A DNA stretch of 64,000 bases, from assembly GCA_028281825.1 (NCBI GenBank), contig JANQJC010000099.1, positions 43,808 to 107,807 of the forward strand. The letters run 5' to 3'. Origin of the DNA: Flavobacteriales bacterium. GTDB lineage: Bacteria > Bacteroidota > Bacteroidia > JANQJC01. The notes beneath the pieces are model-generated. The model saw only the letters and a program-made list of their open reading frames with translations. It did not search any database and was not told the origin of the DNA. Of this stretch, positions 45,883 through 56,451 are shown one piece after another. The translations under genes and the position numbers were made by a program. The number at the start of each line of letters is the position of its first letter. Positions within the stretch are counted from its first letter, which is position 1.

Positions 45883-47697
45883 CTACTCCTGATTTACACT
45901 TCTTGCAGCTTTTTTTGCTTCAATAGATGCTTTGATATCATCCAAGCTACCTTTTGGTATGGCGCTGATGAGCCTTTGGGTGTATTCCGTTTGCGGGTTG
46001 CTGTAGATATCGTCTGCATCACCCATTTCTTCAATTTTTCCTTTGTTCATCACCACCATTCGGTCACTCATAAATTTCACAACCGATAAGTCGTGCGAGA
46101 TAAAGATGTAAGTGAAGTCAAAGTCTCTTTTTAGCTCATTCAACAGATTAAGAACCTGTGCCTGAACAGATACATCCAATGCAGAAACGGACTCATCACA
46201 AATGATGAATTGCGGTCTCAATGCCAATGCACGGGCAATGCATACCCTTTGGCGCTGCCCACCCGAAAACTCATGAGGGTAACGGTTGTAATGAACTTTC
46301 ATCAGGCCTACTCTTTCCAATAGCTCCATCACTTTTTCTTTGCGCTCTGCATCATTGCTGTACATTTTGTGTACACGCATCGGTTCAATGATAGCCTCAC
46401 CGATGGTGATGCGTGGATTGAGTGATGAGTAGGGGTCCTGGAAGATGATTTGTATGTCTTTTCGTATTTCCCTTAATTCTTTACCGCTGTAATGGGCGAT
46501 ATCCTTGCCTTTGAAAAGTACCTGACCGCCAGTAGGCTCAATCAGTCGCAATACAGTGCGGCCAAGGGTGGTTTTGCCACAACCTGACTCGCCTACAAGC
46601 CCAAGTGTCTCTCCTGGATAAACATCAAAGCTTACATCATCAACAGCTTTTACGTAGTCTTTCGCTCCACCAAAGAAACCTTTATTAATAGGAAAGTAAG
46701 TCTTTAAGTTCTTTATCTCAAGGATGGGTTTTTTCTTGTAAAGTTCTTCATGGCTGGCTTGCCTTTCCTCTGGTGTTTCTGAAGCCCTTTCGGTAGCTTC
46801 TTCTACACTCAGGTCTTTCTCTATGATGGTGCCGTCGTTCTCAACGTCCATAAAGTCGTTGATGGTAGGTAGCCACTTTAGTCTTCTATCCAAAGGTGGG
46901 CGGCAAGCCAAAAGGCCTTTGGTGTATGGGTGCTGTGGGTTACTGAATATATCCCATACATTGCCTTGCTCCACAATATTGCCCTTGTACATCACTACTA
47001 CCTTGTCAGCCAATTCGGCAATAACCCCTAAGTCATGCGTGATGAACATGATACCCATATCGTGTTCCATTTGTAGCTTGAGCATGAGCTCAAGGATGGT
47101 TTTTTGAACGGTAACGTCCAAGGCAGTGGTGGGTTCATCAGCTATAAGGATAGATGGGTTGCATGACATGGCCATGGCTATCATCACCCTTTGCTTTTGC
47201 CCGCCTGATATTTGGTGCGGATAGGTATCGAAAATGCTTTCAGGCCGGGGGAGCTGCACCTCTTTGAAAAGCTGTATGGTTTTTTCTTTCGCTTCTTGTT
47301 TTGATACTTTTTGGTGGAGCATGATGGCTTCCATTACCTGGTCACCGCAGGTGAACACAGGGTTGAGTGAAGTCATAGGCTCCTGGAAAATCATGGCAAT
47401 CTCATTACCACGGATGGCACGCATTTCTTTCTCAGAAATTTTAGCCAGGTCGACTGTCTCACCCGTTTTTTTGTGGTAAATCATTTCACCACCAGCGATT
47501 ATGCCCGGAGGGCTGGGTATCAGGCGCATGGCCGAAAGTGAAGTAACTGACTTGCCTGAGCCAGACTCACCTACTATACCTATAGTTTCACCGCGGTTGA
47601 GTGTGAAGCTGGTACCATTCACGGCGGTTACCAGTTCATCTTCGGTCTTAAATTGGGTAACGAGATTTTTTACCTCTAATAATGCTTGCTTCTCCAA
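45883..47697 (-). CDS. Oligopeptide/dipeptide ABC transporter, fused ATPases (DppD-DppF type)
   Basis: 604 aa with two complete ABC domains. First: Walker [10 protein letters not shown], signature SGGQKQRVM, Walker [13 protein letters not shown]. Second: [30 protein letters not shown]. Each is followed by the oligopeptide-type C-terminal region ([31 protein letters not shown]). This is the YejF/GsiA-like arrangement for peptide or nickel uptake or export. No permease or binding-protein gene lies next to it here. Confidence 0.92.
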   Translation of the reverse strand: MEKQALLEVKNLVTQFKTEDELVTAVNGTSFTLNRGETIGIVGESGSGKSVTSLSAMRLIPSPPGIIAGGEMIYHKKTGETVDLAKISEKEMRAIRGNEIAMIFQEPMTSLNPVFTCGDQVMEAIMLHQKVSKQEAKEKTIQLFKEVQLPRPESIFDTYPHQISGGQKQRVMIAMAMSCNPSILIADEPTTALDVTVQKTILELMLKLQMEHDMGIMFITHDLGVIAELADKVVVMYKGNIVEQGNVWDIFSNPQHPYTKGLLACRPPLDRRLKWLPTINDFMDVENDGTIIEKDLSVEEATERASETPEERQASHEELYKKKPILEIKNLKTYFPINKGFFGGAKDYVKAVDDVSFDVYPGETLGLVGESGCGKTTLGRTVLRLIEPTGGQVLFKGKDIAHYSGKELREIRKDIQIIFQDPYSSLNPRITIGEAIIEPMRVHKMYSNDAERKEKVMELLERVGLMKVHYNRYPHEFSGGQRQRVCIARALALRPQFIICDESVSALDVSVQAQVLNLLNELKRDFDFTYIFISHDLSVVKFMSDRMVVMNKGKIEEMGDADDIYSNPQTEYTQRLISAIPKGSLDDIKASIEAKKAARSVNQE

Positions 47698-47717
47698 AGT
47701 ATTCTCTTGATATGCTT

Positions 47718-48242
47718 TTAGTAATCGACGTTAAATATAGTTAAAGACAGCTTTCCTGATTTATATTCACTGCTTTCGTCTACCAGTTCGTATGAAATAT
47801 TGTCTCCGTCATCTAACCTTGTGTTCCAAACCAGGTAGTCTTCATCTTGGGTGCTGGGACCATATTTGCGGCTGAAAAGGTCTACAAGGCCCTCATAAAT
47901 ATGTTGGCAATCGCCTTCATTTTCAAGGTAAATGTCCACTTGGATTTCGTATAGTTTTTCGTCTTCAAAATTATAGGCCAGGGTAAATGAATTGGCATTT
48001 TTGGTATTACCTTTTTTTTTCATTGGGATGTCGTAATACAGGTAGGTATTACTTCGGCTATGGTCGGCCAGCTTGGTTGAATTCTCCATGCTTAAGACTT
48101 TTTCGGGACTGTCGTCAATATTAATCCCCCTAAAATGCCCTTCTTCGGTTTTGATGATTTCTTCCAACTCGATTTGTTTGCTGCAAGCTGCAAGCATCAC
48201 TATGAAAACCGCTATAAATCCCAATAAAAGGTACTTGTTCAT
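47718..48242 (-). CDS. Lipoprotein of unknown function
   Basis: 174 aa. Signal peptide with lipobox MLAAC. The mature part alternates charged and beta-prone segments (FRGINIDDSPEKVLSME, YYDIPMKKKGN, GLVDLFSRKYGP). I recognise no family. It is 20 nt upstream of the ABC ATPase gene on the same strand and probably co-transcribed; a role in transport is possible but not shown. Confidence 0.6.
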   Translation of the reverse strand: MNKYLLLGFIAVFIVMLAACSKQIELEEIIKTEEGHFRGINIDDSPEKVLSMENSTKLADHSRSNTYLYYDIPMKKKGNTKNANSFTLAYNFEDEKLYEIQVDIYLENEGDCQHIYEGLVDLFSRKYGPSTQDEDYLVWNTRLDDGDNISYELVDESSEYKSGKLSLTIFNVDY

Positions 48243-48431
48243 CCTCTCCCTTTCCCGTTTTTTAAAGGTGCGCTAATATAAAGATAATGAAGGAGTTAAC
48301 GTGATATTGTAAAGGCTTGAGCTTAATTTCTTGCAGTTAGGATGAACAAGCGAGGTGGAATTGGGGTTAATTGCTTGAAAAAGCCCTTAATAAATCGCAT
48401 CTTTACCAGCTTCTTTTCAAAACAATCAACT

Positions 48432-50174
48432 ATGAACGGAGGAAAATTAATAGCTGAAGTATTGGTGAAGCAAGGTGTAAATCACCTCTTTACCTTGAGC
48501 GGCGGTCATATAGCACCCATATTTGTTGAAGCGAAAAAGGCGGGGATACGCATTATTGATGTGCGCCATGAGGTAAACACAGTATTTGCGGCTGATGCAG
48601 TAGCCAGGCTGTCAGGCGTGCCAGGCGTGGCAACCGTGACGGCAGGTCCGGGTGTAACTAATACCATCACCGCTATTAAAAATGCCCAAATGGCGCAATC
48701 GCCCTTGATACTGCTGGGTGGTGCGGCGGCCACTATACTCAAAGGCCGTGGTTCATTGCAGGATATCGACCAAATTTCTGTAGTTAAATCAATTGTGAAG
48801 TGGGCAGTGAGTGTTCAAACTTTGAGGGATATGGTTCCCGCTTTGGAAAAGGCTTTTAGGATTGCACAGGAGGGTGTGCCAGGGCCAGTTTTCGTGGAAT
48901 GCCCGATTGATTTGCTTTACGAAGAAGAAATGGTGCGCGGGTGGTATACTCAAGGTTTTGATAAGCCAGCCCGTAATCTTACGGAAAAAGCTACCAGGTG
49001 GTACATCAATCGTCACCTGAATAATGTTTTTAAGGACAAGGACAAACACAGGGCAAGTCAGCCAGATAAGGAGGCTCCATATCCTAAGCACACAGCTTCA
49101 CAGGTGAGCAAGGCTGCTGAGCAATTGAAGAAATCGAAAAAACCGTTGATGTTGATTGGCAGCCAAACGTTGCTTAATCCCGCAAAACTGGAAGCCTTAA
49201 TTGAAGCGATTGAAAATATTGGTGTACCTGTTTACTTATCTGGTATGGCACGTGGATTATTAGGGAAAGGGCATCCATTGCAGATGAGGCACAAGAGACG
49301 CATGGCGCTGAAAGATGCCGACTTGGTAATGCTTTCAGGGGTGCCATGTGATTTCAGGTTGGATTACGGTAGGCATATCAGGGGCGGTGCCATGCATATA
49401 TCAGTAAATAGGAGCCGGGAGGACTTGGTACTGAATAAAAAACCCAAATTGGGCGTATTAGCCGACCCTTGTGATTTTTTAATTGCCCTTGGGCAGGAAA
49501 TGAAGAATCAGGCGGCTGACGTATATGATGAGTGGAAGCACGCCTTAGGCGCCCGAGATATGGAGCGTGAAGAGGATATCGATATTCAAGCCACAGAGGA
49601 ATTTGAAACAGGTATTAATCCATTGACGCTTTTCAGGGAGTTGGACCCCATGCTGGATGACAATAGTGTTTTAGTGGCTGATGGCGGTGACTTTGTGGGA
49701 ACAGCAGCTTATACTTTAAAACCACGTGGCCCACTCACATGGCTTGACCCCGGTGTATTCGGTACCTTGGGTGTTGGTGGTGGTTTTGCGATGGGTGCCA
49801 AATTAGTTAAGCCCGACTCGGAGGTGTGGATTATTTGGGGAGATGGCTCGAGTGCATATAGTATAGCTGAGTTTGATACTTATACCCGCCTGGGAATACC
49901 CGTTATTGGGTTGATAGGTAATGATGCCAGTTGGGCGCAAATAGCGCGCGACCAGGTTGACTTTTTAGGTGATGATGTGGCATCGGTACTGGCGTACAGT
50001 GATTATGATGTAGTTGCTAAAGGCTATGGTGCCGATGGTATGAGGGTTGAAAATATGCGTGAGTTTAGAGAGGCTGTGGCAAAAGCCAAGCAGAGCGTGA
50101 AGAATGGTAAGTCTTTCCTTATCAATGCCATCATTGGTAAGAGTGACTTTAGGAAAGGGTCAATATCAGTTTAA
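48432..50174 (+). CDS. Acetolactate-synthase-like thiamine-diphosphate enzyme
   Basis: 580 aa from the ATG at 48432; the reading from 48342 adds 30 residues that do not fit the family. N-terminal TPP Pyr domain with the catalytic Glu in [18 protein letters not shown]; the TPP/Mg motif starts [16 protein letters not shown] and includes GNDASW. Resembles ILVBL/2-hydroxyacyl-CoA-lyase-like proteins as much as true acetolactate synthase. No small regulatory subunit (ilvH) lies nearby, so branched-chain synthesis is not assured. Substrate uncertain. Confidence 0.8.
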   Translation: MNGGKLIAEVLVKQGVNHLFTLSGGHIAPIFVEAKKAGIRIIDVRHEVNTVFAADAVARLSGVPGVATVTAGPGVTNTITAIKNAQMAQSPLILLGGAAATILKGRGSLQDIDQISVVKSIVKWAVSVQTLRDMVPALEKAFRIAQEGVPGPVFVECPIDLLYEEEMVRGWYTQGFDKPARNLTEKATRWYINRHLNNVFKDKDKHRASQPDKEAPYPKHTASQVSKAAEQLKKSKKPLMLIGSQTLLNPAKLEALIEAIENIGVPVYLSGMARGLLGKGHPLQMRHKRRMALKDADLVMLSGVPCDFRLDYGRHIRGGAMHISVNRSREDLVLNKKPKLGVLADPCDFLIALGQEMKNQAADVYDEWKHALGARDMEREEDIDIQATEEFETGINPLTLFRELDPMLDDNSVLVADGGDFVGTAAYTLKPRGPLTWLDPGVFGTLGVGGGFAMGAKLVKPDSEVWIIWGDGSSAYSIAEFDTYTRLGIPVIGLIGNDASWAQIARDQVDFLGDDVASVLAYSDYDVVAKGYGADGMRVENMREFREAVAKAKQSVKNGKSFLINAIIGKSDFRKGSISV

Positions 50175-50185
50175 GAACTAAAGAG

Positions 50186-50651
50186 TAACCACAGAGGACT
50201 CAGAGGTATGCACAGAGGACACAAAGCATAGTTTCAATGAAAGACAATGAGCTTACTAGTAAAGTTTTGGGTTTAGCGTTTGAAGTTCATACCGCTCTAG
50301 GACCAGGATTGCTGGAGAATGCATATAAAGAATGTCTTTTTTATAAGATTAATGAATCTGGCTTGTACGTGAAAAAGGAAAAGCCAATGCCGTTGGTTTT
50401 TGAGAATGTTAAGCTTGAATGTGGTTACAGGATAGATTTACTTGTGGAGAATAGATTAGTTTTAGAACTTAAGAGTGAAGAGGTGCTTAATGATGTTCAT
50501 CTAGCGCAGACTTTAACTTATCTAAAGCTTGGAAATTATAGGTTAGGGTTATTAATTAATTTTAACGTTGCCAGGCTGAAAGAGGGTATAAAAAGAGTAA
50601 TAAATGACCACTCTGTGAGCTCTGTGTAGTACTCAGTGTTCTCTGCGGTTA
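50186..50651. mobile_element. GxxExxY cassette bounded by imperfect inverted repeats
   Basis: Left end 50186-50226 and the reverse complement of right end 50611-50651 match at about 30 of 41 bases, both starting TAACC.CAGAG. The left repeat itself holds CACAGAGGAC twice. The pair encloses one gene (50237-50629), whose stop codon lies inside the right repeat. The element is about 466 bp. No obvious target duplication. It resembles GxxExxY genes carried as intervening sequences elsewhere. Confidence 0.7.
50237..50629 (+). CDS. GxxExxY-family protein with PD-(D/E)xK-like motif
   Basis: 130 aa, the typical length for this family. The name-giving motif is GLLENAY (Gly24, Glu27, Tyr30). Later RIDLLV (Asp67) and LELKS (Glu77, Lys79) match the D...ExK pattern of PD-(D/E)xK nucleases, so a nuclease role is likely for the family. 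Known family members are often found inside 23S rRNA intervening sequences or between CACAGAG-type repeats. Here it is flanked by such repeats. The gene interrupts the space between the TPP enzyme and the isochorismatase-like hydrolase. Confidence 0.85.
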   Translation: MKDNELTSKVLGLAFEVHTALGPGLLENAYKECLFYKINESGLYVKKEKPMPLVFENVKLECGYRIDLLVENRLVLELKSEEVLNDVHLAQTLTYLKLGNYRLGLLINFNVARLKEGIKRVINDHSVSSV

Positions 50652-50672
50652 ATAAATTGAAAACTAAAAAAT

Positions 50673-50680
50673 TAAATTTG
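50673..50680 (+). promoter_or_regulatory. -7 box of isochorismatase-like gene
   Basis: TAAATTTG, exact TAnnTTTG, with only 4 nt to the ATG at 50685. It lies just outside the right inverted repeat of the GxxExxY cassette. Likely leaderless start; -33 not clear. Confidence 0.5.
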
Positions 50681-50684
50681 TGAT

Positions 50685-51236
50685 ATGAGCAACTTAGGAC
50701 TTGTGAATAAAGGAAATACAGCATTTGTAATTATTGATGTGCAGGAAAGATTGATGCCTGTGATTGATGCCGAAGATGTAGTGTTGGAAAATGCCAATCG
50801 CCTGATTGAGGGCAGCCAAATATTAGGTGTTCCCCTATTGGTGACGGAGCAATACCCTAAAGGCCTTGGGCACACCAGCGCAGAAGTAAACTTACCTGAG
50901 GGGCAAGAAGTAGTAGAAAAGGCGTGCTTTAGTTGTGTTGGTTCTGACGAGTTTAACCAAAAGCTAAATGCGCTTAACGTGGAGAACCTGGTGATAGCAG
51001 GAGTAGAGGCACATATATGTGTGTTGAAGACCGCTTTGGATGCGCTGGGAGCGGGTTACAAAGTGCATGTAGTGGCTGATGCAGTTTCTTCAAGAAAACA
51101 ATACAGCAAAGATATAGCACTTGAAAGAATGCGCCAATCAGGTGCTTTTGTGGTGACCACTGAAATGATATTATTCCAGCTAATGGATGCGGCTGGTAGC
51201 GATGAATTCAAACAAATTAGTAAACTAATCAAGTAA
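50685..51236 (+). CDS. Isochorismatase-family cysteine hydrolase
   Basis: 183 aa. Catalytic triad of the family: Asp in VIIDVQERL, Lys in VEKACFSC and the nucleophile Cys in GVEAHICVLKTALDA. The cis-peptide pattern before the Cys helix is present. Members hydrolyse isochorismate or nicotinamide-like amides. This short form is closest to YcaC-type hydrolases of unknown substrate. Starts 4 nt after a -7 box; stops 4 nt before the acyl-CoA ligase, so they form one transcript. Confidence 0.85.
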   Translation: MSNLGLVNKGNTAFVIIDVQERLMPVIDAEDVVLENANRLIEGSQILGVPLLVTEQYPKGLGHTSAEVNLPEGQEVVEKACFSCVGSDEFNQKLNALNVENLVIAGVEAHICVLKTALDALGAGYKVHVVADAVSSRKQYSKDIALERMRQSGAFVVTTEMILFQLMDAAGSDEFKQISKLIK

Positions 51237-51240
51237 GCAT

Positions 51241-53004
51241 ATGAGCGAGTACACCAGGCTTTTTGATATCCTGCACTATCAGCAGGCTGCACACCCTTTA
51301 AAAGCGGCATTGGCCGAGAAAAAAGATGGGAAATGGCGTGAGTATTCAACCGCCGAGTGCATTGAAATGATTAATAAAGTGAGCAAGGCACTCATAAAAT
51401 TGGGTATCAAAAAAGGAGACACTATTGCCCTGATAAGTAATAATCGCCCTCAATGGAATTTTATTGACCAGGGAACGCAACAACTGGGAGCCATTACAGT
51501 GGCTATCTATCCCAACATCACTGAAGGGGAGTATAAATTCATCTTTAATGATGCGGAAGTGAAGTATTGCTTTATATCAGATGCTGACCTTTATAGTAAG
51601 ATATCCAATATAAAAAGTGATGTCCCCAGTTTGCAGGAAATATACACGTTTGACCCAGTGGATGGGGCTAAGAATTGGGAAACGCTTCTAGAGGATGTGA
51701 GAGAGGAAGACCAAAAGCAAATTGATGAACACAAGGCGCAGGTGACTGCTGATGATTTGGCAACCCTTATTTACACTTCAGGAACTACTGGTAACCCTAA
51801 AGGTGTGATGCTATCACATAGTAACATTACCAGTAATATTAAAGCTTCACTGGAATGCTTGCCATTGGCTACAGGCAAGCGTGCTTTAAGCTTTTTGCCA
51901 CTCTGCCACAGTTTTGAGCGAATGGTATCTTATACCTATATGGCTGTTAGTATGAATATCTATTATGCCGAAAGCTTGGAGACCATTGCCGATAACCTGA
52001 AAGAGGTGAAGCCGAACTTTTTTACAACCGTACCCAGGTTGCTGGAGAAAGTATATGAAAAGATTATGGCGAAAGGCCATGAGTTGACGGGCTTTAAGAA
52101 GACGCTTTTCTTTTGGGCGGTTGATATTGGCATGCAATATGAGATTGGGAAGAGCAAAGGCTTTATGTATGACTTGAAGCTGGGTATTGCCCGCAAGCTG
52201 ATATTCAGCAAATGGAAAGAAGCCCTGGGCGGCGAGATAGAAGGTATTGTGACTGGTGCGGCAGCCCTGAATGCAAAAATAGGAACCCTATTTACTGCTG
52301 CGGGTATCCCAATTATGGAAGGTTACGGATTGACTGAAACCTCTCCAGTACTGACGGCCAATAGGCTAGAGGAAGAGGATAGAAAGTTGGGTACGATTGG
52401 TATTCCAATACCTGGTGTTGAGATTAAATTGGGTGAGGATAATGAGATATTGGCCAAGGGGCCGAACATTATGCAGGGCTATTATAAGCGCCCTGACCTG
52501 ACTGCTGAAGTAATAGATAAAGATGGATGGTTCCATACCGGTGATGTAGGTCAATGGGACGGTAAATTCCTTAAGATAGTAGACAGGAAGAAGGAGCTAT
52601 TTAAAACTTCAGGTGGCAAGTATGTTGCACCACAACAGGTGGAGGGTAAGATGAAGGAGTCTCCGTTCATTGAGCAAATCATGTCGATAGGGGATAATCG
52701 CAAGTTTGTGTCAGCCCTGATAGTGCCTTCGTTCCTGAACCTTGAAGAATGGGCTAAGAAGAATGGAATTGAATACACTACCAATGAGGAAATGGTGAAG
52801 CACGCGAAGGTGATTGAGCTATTTCAGGCAGAAGTGGATAAGGCCAACCAGGAAATCAACCATGTGGAGCAGGTGAAGGAGTTCAGGCTATTGCCATTAG
52901 AGTGGGGGGTTGAGACTGGTGAGTTGACACCGACCATGAAGGTGAAGCGCAAGAACATCCTGGAGAAGTTTAGCCCCGTGGTTGAGGAGATGTATCAGGG
53001 GTAG
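51241..53004 (+). CDS. Long-chain fatty acid-CoA ligase (AMP-forming)
   Basis: 587 aa. P-loop LIYTSGTTGNPKGVMLSH (about residue 178), then EGYGLTETSPV, WFHTGDVG and a C-terminal catalytic Lys region (LTPTMKVKRK). Activates fatty acids with ATP and CoA. The enzyme would feed beta-oxidation, whose acetyl-CoA output uses the aceBA bypass encoded 16 kb away. In FAA/long-chain type subfamily by its EGYGLTETSPV and length. Confidence 0.93.
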   Translation: MSEYTRLFDILHYQQAAHPLKAALAEKKDGKWREYSTAECIEMINKVSKALIKLGIKKGDTIALISNNRPQWNFIDQGTQQLGAITVAIYPNITEGEYKFIFNDAEVKYCFISDADLYSKISNIKSDVPSLQEIYTFDPVDGAKNWETLLEDVREEDQKQIDEHKAQVTADDLATLIYTSGTTGNPKGVMLSHSNITSNIKASLECLPLATGKRALSFLPLCHSFERMVSYTYMAVSMNIYYAESLETIADNLKEVKPNFFTTVPRLLEKVYEKIMAKGHELTGFKKTLFFWAVDIGMQYEIGKSKGFMYDLKLGIARKLIFSKWKEALGGEIEGIVTGAAALNAKIGTLFTAAGIPIMEGYGLTETSPVLTANRLEEEDRKLGTIGIPIPGVEIKLGEDNEILAKGPNIMQGYYKRPDLTAEVIDKDGWFHTGDVGQWDGKFLKIVDRKKELFKTSGGKYVAPQQVEGKMKESPFIEQIMSIGDNRKFVSALIVPSFLNLEEWAKKNGIEYTTNEEMVKHAKVIELFQAEVDKANQEINHVEQVKEFRLLPLEWGVETGELTPTMKVKRKNILEKFSPVVEEMYQG

Positions 53005-53302
53005 GGATGCATCTGCCTGCCTATTAACAAAACAAGCCAAATAATGCCAATGCCCCGTTTCTCGTGGGGTGGATTGATAGCCAGTAAGCCAATATTGTAT
53101 TTATACGCTACTAGTCTGTATGTTTATTACGTATGGATGATGTTTGAAATTGGGTGTACATTGACTGAGTAAAAAATGCCCAAAAACGCGTTCATCAACA
53201 CCCCCGAAGGACTCACGGAAAATCTTGAGTCGCGTATAACATCGTCTGTTTTTAAGCTTTTTTATTTCAGTTGTTGGAGTTGCACAGTGCTATAAAAATG
53301 TG
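53005..53302. other. Intergenic region with repeat copy 2
   Basis: About 300 nt between convergent genes. Contains a weak hairpin CCCCG/CGTGGGG near 53051 without a T run, a 38-codon possible ORF from ATG 53176, and the second copy of the dispersed repeat. No firm gene. Confidence 0.4.
53199..53286 (+). repeat. Dispersed repeat, copy 2
   Basis: Identical 22-nt core at 53209-53230, then ATAACATCGT, then GTTGTTGGAGTTG, partner of 4733-4803. In this copy the arms extend to GACTCA/TGAGTC. It lies in the reading frame of a 38-residue possible ORF ending at a TAA. Confidence 0.7.
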
Positions 53303-53710
53303 TTATGCCCCACTGTATTCTACGAAGTTTCTTTCGGTTTCGTAGAGAACTATTTTGAGTAGAAGTTTTTTGTCAATTTTCTCACGAAGTATATTCCAAA
53401 TTACAACTGCAATGTTCTCTGCGGTGGGTATTAGGCCTTTGAATTCAGGTACGTCAAGATTGAGGTTTTTGTGGTCGAGTTTTTCTTCCACATGCTGTTT
53501 GATGATATCGCTCAGGTCCTTAAGATTGATAACGAAACCAGTCTCAGGGTTGATTTCCCCTGTAACGCTTACTACGAGGTTATAGTTGTGGCCATGGTAA
53601 TTAGGATAGCTGCACTTTCCAAAAACTTTAAGGTTTTGAGCATCATCCCAATCTTCACGGTAGAGACGATGGGCTGAATTGAAGTGTGCTTTTCTTGAAA
53701 CTGTAATCAT
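53303..53710 (-). CDS. 6-pyruvoyl-/6-carboxytetrahydropterin synthase family
   Basis: 135 aa, T-fold. Zn/catalytic pattern KAHFNSAHRL, GKCSYPNYHGHNY (Cys then five residues then HGH) and the C-terminal ETERNFVEY. The Cys-x5-HGH spacing matches PTPS (biopterin type); E. coli QueD has Cys-x3-HGH. It makes sepiapterin-like or 6-carboxytetrahydropterin products for biopterin or queuosine. Starts one base inside the stop of the M1 peptidase gene upstream (TAATG). Specificity uncertain. Confidence 0.85.
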   Translation of the reverse strand: MITVSRKAHFNSAHRLYREDWDDAQNLKVFGKCSYPNYHGHNYNLVVSVTGEINPETGFVINLKDLSDIIKQHVEEKLDHKNLNLDVPEFKGLIPTAENIAVVIWNILREKIDKKLLLKIVLYETERNFVEYSGA

Positions 53711-56352
53711 TACTTGTTTTTGATGCCTTTTAGATACATCATAACCATGTTATTGTTTTCTTGTTCAATTCCCTTGTTGGCAATTTCCTTAACTTCTTGC
53801 TTCAACTTCTCATACTGCTCGATTTCTGCACTAGAAACCTGAAGTTCTTGCAGGTTCTTGATTTTTTCGTCGGCCATGCTAACCAGGCTGCTCATACCTT
53901 GCACCCCGCTCAACCTTATGAACCAGGTATTCTCATCTACAGACATTTGCTCCAGCAGTGGCAGTCCTTCAAGGATAATATTGACTGGTTGCTTTTTTAA
54001 GTAATCGGTGTACTGACTCACAAAGCCGTATTTTGAACCAAAATCAGATACTTTAGGATAAGCTCTTTGGAAAAAGGCTAAGTCGCTTTGGTCGCCACTT
54101 TCAGCTATAATATTAGCAATGGCATACAACAATGAACTGCGGGCATCGCGCTCTGCTTTTCTTGCGCTTAATAGTCCTTTTTCTTTGTCTAACTTGTTGA
54201 TGGCTTTAAGGCTTGCACCAACCACACTAAATGCTTTATCGTTAATGCCTGCTTCATACAATGATATAAGAGATTTGTCGTTGCCAAAGTTGAGTGATAG
54301 TGAGCTAACGGCCGCTGCCCTTACTGCAGCTTCCTTATCAGTTTTGGCAAGCGAAACCAGTTTTTCCTTAACAGCATCAATATCATTTTTTGAAAGGCTA
54401 TTGATTGTGCTAATGGCTTTTGTTCTTATGGCTTTATATGGGTCATCCAAAGCACTGATGATAGTATTTACAGCAACAGGTGATGAAGAAAAGTCGGCTA
54501 ATGCCTCAATTGCTTCATACCTATCCAAATATAATGGAGCATTCTTGTACTGGAAAATATAGTTTTCCATACTCTTGTTGTCTTTCTTCACACATAAGAG
54601 CATTTTTTCAGCGTCTACGTTTACAAGGTCTGGTTTATCAGATAGTGCAAAAACAAATGTGTCTGCTGTATGCTCCACCATAATGTCCACCCTTTCTTTT
54701 TTGCCATTAGCATAAACATCCATTTTCATAGGCAACCTATACAGTGGGTTTTCATCAAGGTCTTGGTTTTGCCTGATGATTACCTGTCCCAAATTGTCCT
54801 TGTATTCATAGGTGATTTCTAACTCAGGATGTCCTTTGTCCAAAAACCATTGATTAAAGAACCAGTTAAGATCTTCGCCAGTTACGTCCTCAAATGCTAT
54901 CCTCAATTCATGTATTTCTACATCGGTATATTTGTGGCGCTCCAGATAAAGGTTGAAAGCGGTAAAAAAGGCATCATCACCCACATATTTGCGAAGCATG
55001 TGCAGAATACGGCCACCTTTTGAGTAGGAGTGTGTGTCAAACATATCCTCTTTGTCTTCATAGTGAAAACGTATAAGGTCTTTCTTGTCTTTGCCACCTT
55101 GCTGTAGGTATTCTTTCAAGTCACTTTGTAAGTGTTCATCAGCCGACTCCCGACCGTATTTATACTCTCTCCATAGATACTCACCATAAGTGGCAAATGA
55201 CTCATTGAGTGGAAGGTTTGACCATGACTCACAGGTTACTAAATCACCAAACCAATGGTGGAAAAGCTCATGAGATATGATATCTTCATACGTCTCATCC
55301 AAAAGCTCCCTATCTGTACGTTGTACAAACTCACCGTGTATAGTAGCAGAGGTGTTTTCCATTGCTCCTGATACATAATCGCGAACAACTACCTGAGAGT
55401 ATTTTTCCCATTGGTATTCTACTCCCAATACATCCGAATAGAAGGTCAACATTTCAGGAGTATTGCCAAATATCTGCTTGGCATAGGGTTCATACTCGTG
55501 TTCTACATAGTAGCTTACTTCTTTGCCTTTCCAATCTTCCTTTACAACAGCAAAATCACCAATAGCCATCATAAACAAATAGGGGGCATGTGGTAGAGTT
55601 TGTTTCCAGTAGTCTGTTCTTGTGCCATCCTCATTCTCAGTTGAAGAAATCAAAAGTCCATTGGAAAGGGTCTTAAACTTCTTATCTACGGTGATGTATA
55701 TTTCTTCAGTACATCTTTCATTTGGAGCATCTATAGTTGGGAACCAACATGAACTGGCTTCGGTTTCTCCTTGTGTCCATATTTGTTGTGGTTTATTGGC
55801 TTCTTCATTTAATGGGTTGATGAAATAAAGCCCCTTGTCTGAAGTGATTGCCATACTGCCACCTTCTGGTAGTTCCTCAGGTTTTGCTGTATATTCAATG
55901 TAAATATCAAAAGTGTCTTCACGGGTTAATATCTTACCCAAGGCAATATCCAACTCCATGCCATCATATCTGTAATCAAGCTCCTGTGGTGTATCTGCGC
56001 CAAGTAGCGCAATTTTTTGGATATCAAAACCTTTTGCATCTAAAACCAGGCCTCCTGTTGGGTAAAAATAGGGCTTAAGGGTAAGGGTGGCTTTTCCATT
56101 CAGTCTTTGCTTTTCCCAGTCAAAGGCAACCTCAAGTTTGGTGTGCAATAAATCATGATAGCGGGTATATGAAGCCTGGTAGGGACCATCTTCTTCTTCA
56201 ATATCTTCAGCATATCCCCAGTCGGCAGTTTCTTCATCCACATATACAACTCCGGTGTTTTGTGTTGTGTTTTCACTAGTCTTGCAGGCGGTAAGTAGTG
56301 TAGAAGTTAGTGCAAGTGCTATAAAAAGCAAGTTTATATTTTTCAATGTCAT
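53710..56352 (-). CDS. M1-family aminopeptidase lipoprotein with C-terminal HEAT-like region
   Basis: 880 aa from the ATG at 56352, chosen by the lipobox LLTAC; the longer reading from 56382 is unlikely. Peptidase M1 features: GAMENTSA (exopeptidase motif) and HELFHH (361-366, zinc His361 and His365) with Glu384 18 residues on. Residues after about 600 are helical HEAT-type repeats that probably bind substrate or partners. Periplasmic-facing lipoprotein that trims N-terminal residues from peptides. Followed directly by the PTPS-family gene. Confidence 0.92.
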   Translation of the reverse strand: MTLKNINLLFIALALTSTLLTACKTSENTTQNTGVVYVDEETADWGYAEDIEEEDGPYQASYTRYHDLLHTKLEVAFDWEKQRLNGKATLTLKPYFYPTGGLVLDAKGFDIQKIALLGADTPQELDYRYDGMELDIALGKILTREDTFDIYIEYTAKPEELPEGGSMAITSDKGLYFINPLNEEANKPQQIWTQGETEASSCWFPTIDAPNERCTEEIYITVDKKFKTLSNGLLISSTENEDGTRTDYWKQTLPHAPYLFMMAIGDFAVVKEDWKGKEVSYYVEHEYEPYAKQIFGNTPEMLTFYSDVLGVEYQWEKYSQVVVRDYVSGAMENTSATIHGEFVQRTDRELLDETYEDIISHELFHHWFGDLVTCESWSNLPLNESFATYGEYLWREYKYGRESADEHLQSDLKEYLQQGGKDKKDLIRFHYEDKEDMFDTHSYSKGGRILHMLRKYVGDDAFFTAFNLYLERHKYTDVEIHELRIAFEDVTGEDLNWFFNQWFLDKGHPELEITYEYKDNLGQVIIRQNQDLDENPLYRLPMKMDVYANGKKERVDIMVEHTADTFVFALSDKPDLVNVDAEKMLLCVKKDNKSMENYIFQYKNAPLYLDRYEAIEALADFSSSPVAVNTIISALDDPYKAIRTKAISTINSLSKNDIDAVKEKLVSLAKTDKEAAVRAAAVSSLSLNFGNDKSLISLYEAGINDKAFSVVGASLKAINKLDKEKGLLSARKAERDARSSLLYAIANIIAESGDQSDLAFFQRAYPKVSDFGSKYGFVSQYTDYLKKQPVNIILEGLPLLEQMSVDENTWFIRLSGVQGMSSLVSMADEKIKNLQELQVSSAEIEQYEKLKQEVKEIANKGIEQENNNMVMMYLKGIKNK

Positions 56353-56451
56353 CTTTGTAAGTGCGTCCGTAATAAGTGGCAAAGGTCAATAAATTTCGAC
56401 TATTATCAAACCAATTGGGTATGTCCAATTCCTAATAAACGTTAATTCTAT

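Noticed and set aside
53051..53070. CCCCG...CGTGGGG hairpin as terminator of the acyl-CoA ligase gene
   Set aside because: The stem is imperfect and no T run follows on either strand.
53176..53292. 38-codon ORF with repeat copy 2
   Set aside because: Similarity to copy 1 is strongest at DNA level, the upstream parts differ in frame content, and there is no promoter; kept as a repeat, not a gene.
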